A model generated the notes under the pieces. It searched no databases and was not told the origin of the DNA. It saw only the letters and a list, made by a program, of their open reading frames with translations. Shown in pieces: positions 24,615 through 34,560 of a stretch of DNA of 64,000 nucleotides. The position numbers were made by a program, and so were the translations under genes. Each line of letters begins with the position of its first letter. Positions within the stretch are counted from its first letter, which is position 1. This stretch comes from Oleiharenicola lentus (lineage in GTDB: Bacteria; Verrucomicrobiota; Verrucomicrobiia; Opitutales; Opitutaceae): NCBI RefSeq assembly GCF_004118375.1, contig NZ_SDHX01000001.1, positions 744,001-808,000 of the forward strand. Direction: 5' to 3'.

Positions 24615-27600
24615 TCAAGGCGAGGACAGCGTCACATGGTTGGCTCTGGCCGGAACTGGGGCCGAGGATCGTGCTCCGCCCGGCCAGCGCACGCTGAGCT
24701 GACGCGCGGGGTTGCCGGCCGGTGAACCGAAGAAGCAGGTGGCGCTGGATTGCGTGAAATAGCCCGAGCCCGCCTGGACCTCGGCGGACTGGGTGGTGCC
24801 GTCGGCGTATTCGACGGTGAGGCGGGCGCCGATGGCCGTGGGATTCCCGGCCGGACCCTGCAGGCGGACGCCGAAGCTGGTGCGTTCTCCGGTTCCGCCG
24901 TTGCGGAAGGCAAGGGTGGTGTCGCTGTTGCGGCTGACCAGGAAGTCGGGCCAGCCGTTCCGGTCGAGGTCCAGCATGGCGAGCGCCTTGGCGTCGCCGC
25001 GCACGATCAGGCCGGTTTCAGCGGGGCTGCGCAAAGCGAGTCCGCCGTGGCCGTCGCCGGAGAGGAGCACGCCCACTCCGCTGTCAAATCGACCGTAGAA
25101 CGGGATTGGCGCGTAGGAGTTCTGCACCGCAAAAAGATCGGCGCGGCCGTCGCCGTCGAAATCGCCGGCAGCGAGTCCTTGGATCGGCGACAGCTGGGCG
25201 GCGCGTGGCAGCGGCGTGAAACGGTAGCGACCGTCGGGCTGGCTGAGAAAGACGCCGCTGCGGAACTCTGTGGCCGTGAACACGCGGGCGGCGGCTAGCT
25301 TGTCGGCGCCGACGATCTCGGGCAGGGTGGCCTTGGCGAAGGCGTCGAAGGTCGGGAACTTCTTCAGCACGGCCGGCAATTGGGCGCCGAGCTGACGGCG
25401 GTTGCGGCGGGGCAGGAGACGGCCGTCCTCATAGTAGGCTTCAATGTGTTGGCTGCCGCCGGTGCCCTTGAAATCGCCGCGGTAGAGCAGGGCCGGGGCC
25501 TCGGGCGAGGCGTGGTAGGGCGTGTTGAGGCCGAGATTGCCGGCGGCGTAATCGAGCCGGCCGTCGCCGTTGAAATCGGCCGCCGCGAGCGAATTCCACC
25601 AGCCGCTGCCGGCGGCGGCAAAGCCGGCGGTCTCGCTCAGATCCTCGAAGCCGCGGCCCTCGCGGTTGCGCCAGTAGCGGATCGTGCCCCATTCCAGCGC
25701 GAGCAGCAGATCGGGCCAGCCGTCGTTGTCGATGTCAGTCCAGAGCGCGGAGGTGACGAGGCCGATTTTGCGCAGACCGGAAGCAAATTCTTCGGTCACG
25801 TCCTCGAAGCGGCCGCCGCTATTGCGGAGCAGGGCGCTTGTTGGGGGCAGCGGATACTGGCCAGGTTGGGTGCGACCGCCGAGAAACACGTCGAGCCGTC
25901 CGTCTCGGTCGAAATCAACGGCGGCGAGCGCGCCGGCGCTGATGGGCAAAGCGGGCAGGGCGTCGGGCGCAGCGGGTTGCAGGCCTTGGTGGGAGCGGTT
26001 GAGGAAGAGGCGTGGCTGGTAATCGGGGGCGTTACCCGGGAGGCCCACGCCGCTGCTGGTCAGAAGGAGATCGTTGGTGCCGTCGCCGTCAGCGTCGAAC
26101 AACAGGGCGGGACCGTCACTCAGGTTGCTCTCCCGGCGGAGACCGCCGGCGTCCCTGTTGGCGTACGGACCAGATTCCGTTGCGACGAGCAGGCGCGCGG
26201 CGTCCCGCGGTGTGCCACCGAGGAAGATGTCGTCAGTCCCATCGCCTGTCAGGTCGCCCACCGCGAGTGCCGGGCCGCGGCGGTTTTGGCGCATCGGCAG
26301 CAACGGCTGGCGGATGAGTTCGTCGATCGGGATTTCACGAACGGTGTGGACCAGGCTGGCTGCGGCGGACACCTCGGTGAACTGGGTGGCGGGTTTGGCC
26401 GGCCCGGTGAAGGCGGGCGGGGTCGCGGCGGGCTCGGTGATGATCAGGCGTTGGTCGGCGGCGAGGTCTGTGAACACCTGCTCGTGTCCGCTCGGCCAGT
26501 TGACGGTGAGGCGGCGAACGGATTGTTGTTCGCCGAGGCCGAAGTGCAGGATCGGCTCGGAAGTGGAAAGGTAGCCGCGCGTCAGGACGAGCTGGCGGAC
26601 CTGTGGGCCGGCGTCGGTCTCCAGGCGCACGGTGGCGCCGACCCCGAAGCGATTGGAGCGGGTGCCGCGGAGTTCAACCACGAGGCGCCGCCCGGAACGC
26701 GAATCATTGCGCAGCACGGTCGCACCCTGCTCGAAGTTGGTATAAACGAGATCGAGGTCGCCGTCGCCATCCAGATCGCCGAAAGCGGAGCCAAAGCTCA
26801 CGCCGACTTCGTCGAGGCCCCAGGCGGCTCCGGCGCTCTCGAAACGGAGATCACCGAGATTGCGGAAGGCGAGGTTGGGTTCCTTGAGCACCGGACTGCC
26901 CTTCATCAGGCGGATGCGCTCGATCGCGCTGTCGGCGGTCATCACGCGCAGGATGAGGTCGGCGTTGTGCGACTCGCGGTGCATGCCGGTGGTGCAGTGC
27001 AGGTCGAGCCGGCCGTCGTTGTCGAGATCCTCGAGGCGCACGGACCAGGTCCAGTCCGAGGCGCTCAGGCCGGCCAGGAACGCGGCCTCGGTCACCACGC
27101 CTGTGCCGGTGCTCAGGTAGAGGGCGTTGTGCAGCACCTGCGTGGCCGAGCCGTCCTCGGGATAGTCCCGCGATTTGCCCCGGTGGTCGGCCATCGTGCG
27201 CATGTCCTTCTCGTGCGTGGAGGCCGCCATGTCGGCGACGTAGAAGTCGATGAGGCCGTCGTTGTTCACATCACCGAGGTCGGAGCCCATCGCGGAGAAC
27301 GGCATGTGCGGCACCGCGCGGTCAATCACGTCGGTGAAGGTGCCGTCGCGGTTGTTGCGCCAGAGCTGGTCGCGGGGGGCGAAGTCGTTGGCCACATAGA
27401 GGTCGGGCCAGCCGTCGGCGTCGTAATCCCACCAGGTCGCCGAGTGTCCCTGGGTGAGGCCGCTGATGCCCGCGCGGTCGGTGACATTGGTGAAGCTGCC
27501 GTCCCCGTTGTTGCGGAAGAGGTAGTCGCGCTGGCCGTCGGGGAATTTCTCCGAACTGAGCAGGTTGGTCTGGAGAAACAGGTCGAGCCCGCCGTCGCGG

Positions 27601-28214
27601 TCGTAGTCGCAGAAGGCGGCCTGGCCGCTGGCATCGGCCACGGCGAGGCCGCGGGCGGCGGCTTCCTCGCGAAAGGTGCCGTCTCCCTGGTTGATGAAGA
27701 GCCAGTTGGGCGCGTCGAAGCGACAGACGTAGAGATCGAGCCGGCCGTCGTTGTTCACGTCGGCAAACGCGGCGCCCTGTTTCCACTCCTCCAGGGGCGT
27801 GGCGCCCCAGCCGGCGGCGCGGGCGAAGCCGGCCTTGGCGGTGACATCCTCGAAGCGCCAGTCGCCGAGGTTGCGGAACAATTTGCACGGGCCGGTTTTG
27901 CTCACGATGAAGACGTCGGGCCGGCCGTCGTTGTCGTAATCGCCAATGGCCACGCCCGTGCCGATGGGGCCGACCTCGAATTCGTGGTAGCGCTGCGCCC
28001 ACATGCGCGGATCGTTGTAGGGATTCTCGGTGACGATTCCGCTGCTGGCGGCGGGGACGGGACTGAAAAGTTTCGCGGCCGGCGCTCCGGCCAAGGGCGC
28101 GAGCGGTTGGCTGGCCAGACCAGGCGTCGGATTGGCGGCGACGCGGGCGTTGAGCCCGACCAGCAGTGAGAGGCCAAGGCAAACTGTGCGCAGGCGACGG
28201 GACGGCAGGTTCAT
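24615..28214 (-). CDS. Large secreted protein with two FG-GAP propellers and two UnbV domains
   Basis: The 1199-residue product has a signal peptide (about residues 1-27). It then has two similar halves, each an FG-GAP/VCBS beta-propeller closed by an ASPIC/UnbV domain. The first half has IGDYDNDGRPDVFIVS, FADVNNDGRLDLYVC and FGDLDGDGDLDLVYTN; its UnbV part contains FGVGATVRLET and LHFGLGEQQSVRRLTVNWPSG. The second half has AVGDLTGDGTDDIFLGG, AADFNGDGRLDYAAGN and AAGDFDGDGRADLFAVQN, and ends in a second UnbV-like part (IGARLTVEYADG, QLSVRWPGG). The fold points to extracellular binding. Proteins of this build are frequent in Verrucomicrobia and Planctomycetes, but their role is not established. 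Confidence 0.87.
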   Translation of the reverse strand: MNLPSRRLRTVCLGLSLLVGLNARVAANPTPGLASQPLAPLAGAPAAKLFSPVPAASSGIVTENPYNDPRMWAQRYHEFEVGPIGTGVAIGDYDNDGRPDVFIVSKTGPCKLFRNLGDWRFEDVTAKAGFARAAGWGATPLEEWKQGAAFADVNNDGRLDLYVCRFDAPNWLFINQGDGTFREEAAARGLAVADASGQAAFCDYDRDGGLDLFLQTNLLSSEKFPDGQRDYLFRNNGDGSFTNVTDRAGISGLTQGHSATWWDYDADGWPDLYVANDFAPRDQLWRNNRDGTFTDVIDRAVPHMPFSAMGSDLGDVNNDGLIDFYVADMAASTHEKDMRTMADHRGKSRDYPEDGSATQVLHNALYLSTGTGVVTEAAFLAGLSASDWTWSVRLEDLDNDGRLDLHCTTGMHRESHNADLILRVMTADSAIERIRLMKGSPVLKEPNLAFRNLGDLRFESAGAAWGLDEVGVSFGSAFGDLDGDGDLDLVYTNFEQGATVLRNDSRSGRRLVVELRGTRSNRFGVGATVRLETDAGPQVRQLVLTRGYLSTSEPILHFGLGEQQSVRRLTVNWPSGHEQVFTDLAADQRLIITEPAATPPAFTGPAKPATQFTEVSAAASLVHTVREIPIDELIRQPLLPMRQNRRGPALAVGDLTGDGTDDIFLGGTPRDAARLLVATESGPYANRDAGGLRRESNLSDGPALLFDADGDGTNDLLLTSSGVGLPGNAPDYQPRLFLNRSHQGLQPAAPDALPALPISAGALAAVDFDRDGRLDVFLGGRTQPGQYPLPPTSALLRNSGGRFEDVTEEFASGLRKIGLVTSALWTDIDNDGWPDLLLALEWGTIRYWRNREGRGFEDLSETAGFAAAGSGWWNSLAAADFNGDGRLDYAAGNLGLNTPYHASPEAPALLYRGDFKGTGGSQHIEAYYEDGRLLPRRNRRQLGAQLPAVLKKFPTFDAFAKATLPEIVGADKLAAARVFTATEFRSGVFLSQPDGRYRFTPLPRAAQLSPIQGLAAGDFDGDGRADLFAVQNSYAPIPFYGRFDSGVGVLLSGDGHGGLALRSPAETGLIVRGDAKALAMLDLDRNGWPDFLVSRNSDTTLAFRNGGTGERTSFGVRLQGPAGNPTAIGARLTVEYADGTTQSAEVQAGSGYFTQSSATCFFGSPAGNPARQLSVRWPGGARSSAPVPARANHVTLSSP

Positions 28215-28227
28215 CGGGGCGGTGCGG

Positions 28228-30639
28228 CTATTGCAGGCGGGCACGCAGGCCGTCGGGCAGGAGTGAGCGGGCGAGGGTTTGCAGCTTGGCGTCCTCCATC
28301 CGCAGGTTCAGCGCGCGTAACAGCACTTGGAAGCGATAGAGCGAACCCACGGTCAGCGAGCGCAGGCGGGTTTCGTCCATCAGGCTCAGGCAGATTTCCA
28401 TTTCCCGGCGGGCGGGCTCCGTCTGTTTGCCCTGCATCAGGACGACGGCGAGGCTGACGCGCCGGTCCCAGCTCAGGTCGTGTTCCTCGCTGGCGCCATA
28501 GACGGCGAGCAGCGTCTTGAGCCGCGCTTGAAAACGGGCGGTGTCACCGCGGGCCAGGTCAACCTGGGCGAGGGCGGCCAGTGCCGGCAGATTTTCCGGG
28601 TAGTTGACCAGAGCCGAGGCGGCGGAGGCGGCCAGGGGTGCCTGATCCGTTTCGAGAAAATACTCCGCGAGCCGGCTGATGGCGGTGGCGACATCCTGTT
28701 CCTCGGTGACCTCGAAGATGGCCACGGTCTGATTCTCGAAGCCACCGACGGTGGGCAGCTGGTAGGGCACGGGCAGCAACCAGGTCGGCATGGCCCAGTT
28801 TTTCAGGGCAAAAATGAAGGAGTTTTCCGGTCGGCTGGTGAAGAGGCGGGCGTATTCCTCGAGATAGCCGTCCCAGGTGGGCATCACGATGTGGGTGAGG
28901 CCGCGCTTGGCGATAAGCGCCTGCGCCTCTTCGGGAGTGGTGGCGCTGGCGATCCGGGCGGCCGCTTCGAGGGCGGGCTTGTTGGCGAGATTCAGGCTGC
29001 CGAGGGCCTGCAGGTTGCCGTGGAAGGCAAGGGCGGTGGTGCGGAAGGGCGGTGCGAGCACGACGGGGGGCGTCCCGGAGCGGTCTCGCAGCCAGTGGGC
29101 CAGGCTGCGCTCCATGAGCCCCTCGACCTCAAGCGGGGTCAGCGCGTTTTCGTAGCGGCTTTTCGGAGCGGGTTTCTGCCAGAGCAGTCCGGGCAGCAGG
29201 CAGAGCGCGAGGGCGGCGATCCAAACCGACAGGCCGGCCCGTCCCGATCGTCTTCCGAGCTGCACGGTGGCGGTCACCAGGGCGACCAAGCCCAAGCCGG
29301 TGACGGCACTCCACCAGCGCAGCTGAAACCAAGCGAAAACCAGGGCCGGCACCAGCGCACCGAGGGAGAGCAACGCCGCGGTGCGATCCGGCCACGGCGT
29401 GGACCGGCGCATCGCGAGGGCGGCGGGGACGCTCAACAAGCCGAGCGGCAGCAGCACGGCCAGCAATTGAAGCTTGGGACCGTCCTGTCGCAGCCATGCA
29501 GGCAGGTTCTCGGCGACGGCGGCGAGCGGCAGGCTGGAAAGGCGCGTGCCGAAGACTTCCCGGCCCTTGAGCCAAGGCTGGCCTGAATCCCAGAGTGCCC
29601 AGCCCAAGGCTGCGAGGCTGAGCAACGCCAGCAGCAAACGCCCGCGGCCTGGCCAACGGGCGAGAGCGGCGCGCCCGGTCGCGAACAAGACCACCAGTTC
29701 GGCGGCGCCCAGCCATGCGAAAGCGACGGCCGGATGAATGCCCGTGAATTTCCAAGAGAGCTGGTCGGGCGCCCGCTCGACCAGCCAGGCGGCGAAAACG
29801 GTCAGTGCGCCGGCCCAGCCCCAGGAGCGCCAGGCACCAAGACCGGCGTCCGCCGGATCTTCGCGGCGAAAAAAGGCCGCGCCCCACGCGCCCAGCGTGA
29901 GGCCGCCGAGCACAGGCAGTTGCACGAAGCTATTGACCCAGAGACCCATGCCACCGGCCACGCCGCCCGCGAGCAGCAGGAGTCGACGATGGTTCGCACG
30001 GCCCTGGGCGTCGGTCAGCCAGGCGATGGCTGGCAGCAGCACACTCGCCATCGCCAGCAGCAGGGAAAGAGCCAGGCTGTCCGGTGCGCCGGGAACAAAG
30101 GCGGAAGCAAACGGGTAAAGGGCGGCGCCCCCAACCAGCCAGACGGCCGCGGGCCACGCGCCCAGGCACCGGGCGAGCAGCAGGCCGCCACCGGCGAGGC
30201 CGAGCCATAGCAGCAAAGGATCCGCCAGCAGCGCGGCCCGTTCCACCGCGAGAGCGAGCGAACCGCCGGCGGCGGCTTGCTGCAACTTGGCGACCGCGGC
30301 GAGCCACCAGCGGTAGGGCGAGGGCGAACCCACGGGGCGGGGCTCGATCGCGTTGTCGTAACTGACCGAGCGGAGCCGCCACTCACCGGTGGCCAGCATC
30401 TGCTGTGTTTCCAGAATCCACTGGTAACTGTCGTTGTTGTGCTCCGAGGCAATGAGCCAGCGGCGGTGGCCGGACCAGCCGGTGGGGGAGGCGGGATCCG
30501 GCACGGCCAGCTCCGCCCCCAGATTTGAAACGTGCTCCACGCGCGTGCGCCGGCCCTGGTAGAACCAGCCGAGGAGCAGCAGCGACAGCGCCACGGCGGG
30601 CAGCAGCACGGTCAGGATTGGGCGGGCGGACGGCTTCAT
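28228..30639 (-). CDS. Polytopic membrane protein, glycosyltransferase-C-like N-terminus
   Basis: The 803-residue protein begins with a signal-anchor (about 8-28), then a loop with HNNDSYQWILETQQML and SYDNAIEPRPVGSPSPYRWW. About ten further hydrophobic segments run to near residue 500, followed by a soluble C-terminal part of about 300 residues with TPR-like helices (LVNYPENLPALAALAQVDLARG). An Asp-containing first loop before many membrane spans is seen in GT-C glycosyltransferases such as STT3, but the similarity is only topological and no catalytic motif is proven. It is the first gene of the four-gene surface-protein cluster. A 16-bp direct repeat (GCGAGGCGGAAAGGGC at 30643 and 30675) lies just upstream of the start. 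Confidence 0.65.
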   Translation of the reverse strand: MKPSARPILTVLLPAVALSLLLLGWFYQGRRTRVEHVSNLGAELAVPDPASPTGWSGHRRWLIASEHNNDSYQWILETQQMLATGEWRLRSVSYDNAIEPRPVGSPSPYRWWLAAVAKLQQAAAGGSLALAVERAALLADPLLLWLGLAGGGLLLARCLGAWPAAVWLVGGAALYPFASAFVPGAPDSLALSLLLAMASVLLPAIAWLTDAQGRANHRRLLLLAGGVAGGMGLWVNSFVQLPVLGGLTLGAWGAAFFRREDPADAGLGAWRSWGWAGALTVFAAWLVERAPDQLSWKFTGIHPAVAFAWLGAAELVVLFATGRAALARWPGRGRLLLALLSLAALGWALWDSGQPWLKGREVFGTRLSSLPLAAVAENLPAWLRQDGPKLQLLAVLLPLGLLSVPAALAMRRSTPWPDRTAALLSLGALVPALVFAWFQLRWWSAVTGLGLVALVTATVQLGRRSGRAGLSVWIAALALCLLPGLLWQKPAPKSRYENALTPLEVEGLMERSLAHWLRDRSGTPPVVLAPPFRTTALAFHGNLQALGSLNLANKPALEAAARIASATTPEEAQALIAKRGLTHIVMPTWDGYLEEYARLFTSRPENSFIFALKNWAMPTWLLPVPYQLPTVGGFENQTVAIFEVTEEQDVATAISRLAEYFLETDQAPLAASAASALVNYPENLPALAALAQVDLARGDTARFQARLKTLLAVYGASEEHDLSWDRRVSLAVVLMQGKQTEPARREMEICLSLMDETRLRSLTVGSLYRFQVLLRALNLRMEDAKLQTLARSLLPDGLRARLQ

Positions 30640-30739
30640 CAAGCGAGGCGGAAAGGGCGCGGAAAACAACCAGCGCGAGGCGGAAAGGGCAAGCTTGGGG
30701 CGGGGTGAAAGCGACGGCGCGGCCGCGGCTGGCCGGGAC

Positions 30740-30772
30740 AAAAAAAGTGGCGCCGGGGTGAGCCGGCGCCAC
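30740..30772 (-). terminator. Intrinsic terminator after the large TonB receptor gene
   Basis: On the minus strand a perfect 10-bp stem (GTGGCGCCGG at 30747-30756 with CCGGCGCCAC at 30763-30772, 6-nt loop) is followed by seven T residues (plus-strand A run 30740-30746). It lies 24 bp after the receptor stop codon and separates that gene from the membrane-protein cluster. Confidence 0.92.
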
Positions 30773-30795
30773 GAAGAGGATGGACTAAACGTCGA

Positions 30796-33700
30796 TTAGA
30801 ACTCGAACGTGTTGCTCAGCTGCCACGACATGCCCTCGCTGATGCGAGAGAGACCACGCGTGCCGTCGGGCTGGACACTCACCGGCACCAAGCCGGTGGA
30901 TTCACCGACATTGCGGACGTTAACCTGGCCGCGCCAGTTGATCTTCTCGGTCAGCTTGCGGGAATACCCGAACCAGAGATCGAAGTGTTTGTCGGTGGGA
31001 CCGTAATACGGTTTGCTGATGTCAAGCGTGCCAGCGGTTGTGCTGTATTGATAACCGATGATGCGCTTGTCTTCCCAACGGTAGGCACCGCCGATGTAAC
31101 CGCCCTTGAGACGGCCTTCGTCGAAGCTGTAGGTCGAGATGAGGTTGAAGCGCCACGGAGCGATTTCCGGAGCCGAGCTGCCTTCCTGCGCGCGCAGCAC
31201 CTTGTAGGGAGCCACGATGTTGTCGCGCCAGTAGTTGCGGAAGCTGTTGTTCGGATCGGTGCCCCAGAGGCGGAGATCGCCAGCGGGACCCGCGAGGAAC
31301 TTGGTGTAGGTGTCCATGAAGCTCACAATCGTCGGGCTGAGCGCGATGCGCGAAGCCGTGGTCTTGGAGGCGTTCAGGGTGAGGTTCCAGTTCTTGAGCG
31401 GCTTGGCGGTGAGCTCGAACTCGATACCCTCGGAGGCGGTGTCAACCGAGGCGACCGGGCCGGCACCCGTGCTCTTCAGGCGGCCCTGGTAGGCCGGCTG
31501 GATGGCGAGGTTGTCCGGGTTGTAGCCGGGCCAGGCCGTGAGCGGGTTGGCGCTCTTGAACTTGGTCACGTCGATGTCGATGCCGTAGGCGTCAAAGAAT
31601 TCCGGCCCGAACGGGAAGTTCTGGAGGAAGTCGTTGATGGCTGCCTTCTGTTTGACGACCTCGGGATTGGTATCATAGCCCGGGGTGCCCGGCTGAACCG
31701 AGCCATATTCGCCATCGGCCGCGCGGCCGGCGTAGTTCCAATACCACTGGCGGCCGTCATTGCGACCGGCGAGGCCTTCGCGGTTGGCGAGGGCGAAGGT
31801 CGCTTCCCAGGCGGGAACGGCCCAGATGTAGTAGAGGGAACCGGAGAAGCCGGCGCTGTCGGCCGACAGCGTCGCGTTGCTGAGCTTGGTCTCATACCAG
31901 TTCACCTTCAGCGACAGCTTGTCGTTGAGGGTGGTGAGGACGAAACCGTAATCCTTGGTCTGACCAGCCGGGTTGGCGATGATGTTGCCGAACACGTCGC
32001 CACGGGGCGCGTCAGCCTTGAAGTTGCTCGAGCGATTGTAGAAGAGGCTGATCGAGGTGTTGCCCGGCAGCTTCTCGCTCCAGCTCTTCGGCATGTGCAG
32101 CACGCCACCCCAGCTCTTGCTTTCGCCGGCGGCGGTGTTCGTCGGAGTGACCGCCTGGTCGATCATGTAGTCCATGCTCGCGATGGAGCTGATCGGATCC
32201 TTGGGGGCCGAGGTGGAGATGTTGGATACCTCGTCGCGGCGCCATCCGAAGACCGGGACGAACAGGCCGTCGAGCATGTAGCCCTGCCAGGTGATGCCCT
32301 TGGACTTGATCACGTTCTTGGACTTCGTGCCGTCGCTGTAGAGCTGGTCGAGGTCGCCCTTGTCCGCGTTCATGACGCGGATGTTCCGGTAGGACCAGCC
32401 GTAGTAGTTGGCGGGGTTCTCGGACTGGGTGGAGGTGTTGACGACGTTGTTCTGGCCCTTCGTGGCGCCAGGACCCTGGCTCATGAAGGTGTAGGGATCG
32501 GCCGGGTTAACACCGAGGGAGGCGTTCCAGCGCGAGTCGAAGTAACGGGCGTTCACCACGTCGGGGGGCTGCTGGAAGCCGGTGACGGCGCTCAGGTCGA
32601 GGCCGGTGGCATTGCTACGACCGCGGAGGTCAGGTCCGATGTAGGTGATGAAGTTGATCTGACGGCCGTTGTCGATGATCGGGCTGGGATTCGGGATGCC
32701 GTTCTGACCGTTCTGGTTGATCAGCTGCGAATAGAGCGGCTCGGTGGCGAGCTGCGTCCAGCCGCGCGTCTCAGTGCGCTTGGTGTCCTTGGAAACCAGG
32801 CCCGTGAAGACGTGGCGGCCAAGGAAGTTCGTGAGGAAGTTTTTCCCGAAGAACTTGTCGGTGCGGACTTCGCCGGTGGTGGTGAAGCGGATGCTGTCGC
32901 GATCAATGAAGGTCGACGTGTTGCCGTATTGGCTGTTGTTCGAGACGAACGGACGGCCGACGTTGGGATTCGCGCCACCGCCGATGAGGTGGGTGTTGAT
33001 GTCCACGCCGATGACATACTGGTCGCCGCCGAGGAAGCCGACCTGGCCGTCGTCGTAACGCTGATAGTCATAGACGAGCTCCATGCCGAGCTGGTTGTCG
33101 AAGAAGGTCTGGGCGACGGAAAGGTTGCCCGCGTCCCAGCTCTGCCACTCGCGCTTGTTGGGACCGTCGATGAGCTTCTCGTAGAAGTTGAACACCGAGG
33201 GATCGTCCATCGAGATGTTCACGTAGTAGGAGCCGCCGACGGCGCCCGAGGCGCGCTTGTAGGCGTTGTTGGTGTTCAGCGCGAAGTAACGGAAGAACGG
33301 GATGCCGTTGATGCTGTTGTCGAGCGCGCCCGTGGAATTGATGCCGCCGACGGTGGTGTATTCCGCCTGGATGGCGCGGCTGGCGTTGCCGGTCGCCGGG
33401 TTGTCGTAGTGGATCGCGAGCGTCGGGCCATACTGGCGACCGATGAAGGACTCGTTGAAGAGCGCCTGGAGGCCGAAGTTGGTGGCGTTGTCGATGTTCG
33501 GGTTCAGGAGCAGCTTATTGGCGTAGGTGAACCACGGGGTGAGGCCGTCGATCGGGGGCAGGGAGCGCGGGCGGTTGGCATGCACATTGCCCTGTTCATA
33601 GTTCGCGCGGATGGTCGTCTCGCTGCCTTCGCCGAAGATCTTGGGCGAGTAGCGCAGGGCGCCAAACACACGACGGTCGTGGTTGTAGGCGTGATCCTGC

Positions 33701-34437
33701 TCATACTTCGCCTTGTCGTCGAGAAGCGAGAGGCGCACGGCCAGCTCGTTCTTCAGCACGACATAGTTGAAGTCGGCGGTGTTGCGGAGGGAGCCCCACT
33801 TGTCGATGCGGTTCTCGACCTTGTTGGAGTTCTTGAAGGCGGCCGTGTTGAGGCTGGTGTTGATGATACCGGCCGGGCTGCCGACGCCGAAGAGGATCGA
33901 GTTGGGTCCGCGCTGGAGGTCCACGCGGCCGACGTTGTAGCCGTCCCACGGAATCTCGGTGAGGAAGTAGTCGCGGGTGTTGTCGGCCGAGTCGAGACCG
34001 CGGACGCGGGTGTTGTTGCTCGGACGGAGCAGATTGCCCGCCTCGTTGTAGGTCGCGCCGCCGCCGGCGCCGGAGAAGTTGCCGCGGATGCCGCCGACCT
34101 CGGTGTTCGTCGTGTAGACGAGCAGGTCTTCGGATTTGCGGGCGCCGGTGTCCTGCAGGAACTGCTGGGTCACGACGCTGATGGCCGAGGCGACGTCACG
34201 GAGCTCGGTGCGGACGCGGGTGCCGGCGAGCGTGCTCTTGGCCGCGTAGCCGTCAGCGTCTTCCGAGGCATCAACGACGAAGGGAGACAGCACAAGCGTC
34301 TCTTCCGACTCTTCGGTATTTTGGCCCGTGGGTGCAGGGGCAGTAGTTTGCGCGTCGAGGCGCAACACGGAGGCAAGACAAAGCACGGTCGTGCCAATAA
34401 CGGCACGCGACCGCACGGTCAGGCGTTTCATGGTCAT
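30796..34437 (-). CDS. Very large TonB-dependent receptor, carbohydrate type
   Basis: The 1213-residue outer-membrane receptor has a signal peptide ending near LRLDAQ, then a Glu-rich stretch. The TonB-box/plug segment follows (LVLSPFVVDASEDADGY, ISVVTQQFLQDTGARKSED, RVRGLDSADNTRDYF, VDLQRGPNSILFGVGSPAGI). A long barrel ends in SNTFEF, with a C-terminal Phe. Receptors of this size and plug type are numerous in Opitutaceae. The neighbourhood (XylR-type activator, symporter, GH2, GH1, CE7) suggests uptake of xylan or mannan oligomers, though the sequence does not prove it. The start is ATG 34437 or 34431. Its promoter shares an element with the GH1 gene. Confidence 0.9.
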   Translation of the reverse strand: MTMKRLTVRSRAVIGTTVLCLASVLRLDAQTTAPAPTGQNTEESEETLVLSPFVVDASEDADGYAAKSTLAGTRVRTELRDVASAISVVTQQFLQDTGARKSEDLLVYTTNTEVGGIRGNFSGAGGGATYNEAGNLLRPSNNTRVRGLDSADNTRDYFLTEIPWDGYNVGRVDLQRGPNSILFGVGSPAGIINTSLNTAAFKNSNKVENRIDKWGSLRNTADFNYVVLKNELAVRLSLLDDKAKYEQDHAYNHDRRVFGALRYSPKIFGEGSETTIRANYEQGNVHANRPRSLPPIDGLTPWFTYANKLLLNPNIDNATNFGLQALFNESFIGRQYGPTLAIHYDNPATGNASRAIQAEYTTVGGINSTGALDNSINGIPFFRYFALNTNNAYKRASGAVGGSYYVNISMDDPSVFNFYEKLIDGPNKREWQSWDAGNLSVAQTFFDNQLGMELVYDYQRYDDGQVGFLGGDQYVIGVDINTHLIGGGANPNVGRPFVSNNSQYGNTSTFIDRDSIRFTTTGEVRTDKFFGKNFLTNFLGRHVFTGLVSKDTKRTETRGWTQLATEPLYSQLINQNGQNGIPNPSPIIDNGRQINFITYIGPDLRGRSNATGLDLSAVTGFQQPPDVVNARYFDSRWNASLGVNPADPYTFMSQGPGATKGQNNVVNTSTQSENPANYYGWSYRNIRVMNADKGDLDQLYSDGTKSKNVIKSKGITWQGYMLDGLFVPVFGWRRDEVSNISTSAPKDPISSIASMDYMIDQAVTPTNTAAGESKSWGGVLHMPKSWSEKLPGNTSISLFYNRSSNFKADAPRGDVFGNIIANPAGQTKDYGFVLTTLNDKLSLKVNWYETKLSNATLSADSAGFSGSLYYIWAVPAWEATFALANREGLAGRNDGRQWYWNYAGRAADGEYGSVQPGTPGYDTNPEVVKQKAAINDFLQNFPFGPEFFDAYGIDIDVTKFKSANPLTAWPGYNPDNLAIQPAYQGRLKSTGAGPVASVDTASEGIEFELTAKPLKNWNLTLNASKTTASRIALSPTIVSFMDTYTKFLAGPAGDLRLWGTDPNNSFRNYWRDNIVAPYKVLRAQEGSSAPEIAPWRFNLISTYSFDEGRLKGGYIGGAYRWEDKRIIGYQYSTTAGTLDISKPYYGPTDKHFDLWFGYSRKLTEKINWRGQVNVRNVGESTGLVPVSVQPDGTRGLSRISEGMSWQLSNTFEF

Positions 34438-34513
34438 ATTTGGGTTAGGGGATGAGAGGTGGCTATAATAGCCGCCACTACTGGCCATTAGGGGATGGCA
34501 TTGTAGCGTCTTG

Positions 34514-34560
34514 ACTATACCGCCCCCGCCTTCCGGTGGAAATGAGAATCATTGCCGGGG
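34514..34560 (-). promoter_or_regulatory. Promoter of the large TonB receptor with upstream activator-type site
   Basis: On the minus strand a -35 TTTCCA (34542-34537) and a -10 TATAGT (34519-34514) are separated by 17 nt. Directly upstream of and overlapping the -35 is a conserved block whose plus-strand core is AATGAGAATCATT (34541-34553), flanked by CCGGTGG and GCCGGGG. The block matches the one before the GH1 gene at 24 of 28 bases with identical spacing to the -10. The core also resembles a Fur box, so iron control is an alternative to XylR-type sugar control. Confidence 0.7.

Noticed and set aside
30985-34455. 1156-codon open frame on the plus strand
   Set aside because: It mirrors the large TonB receptor gene on the other strand and shows no recognisable domain.
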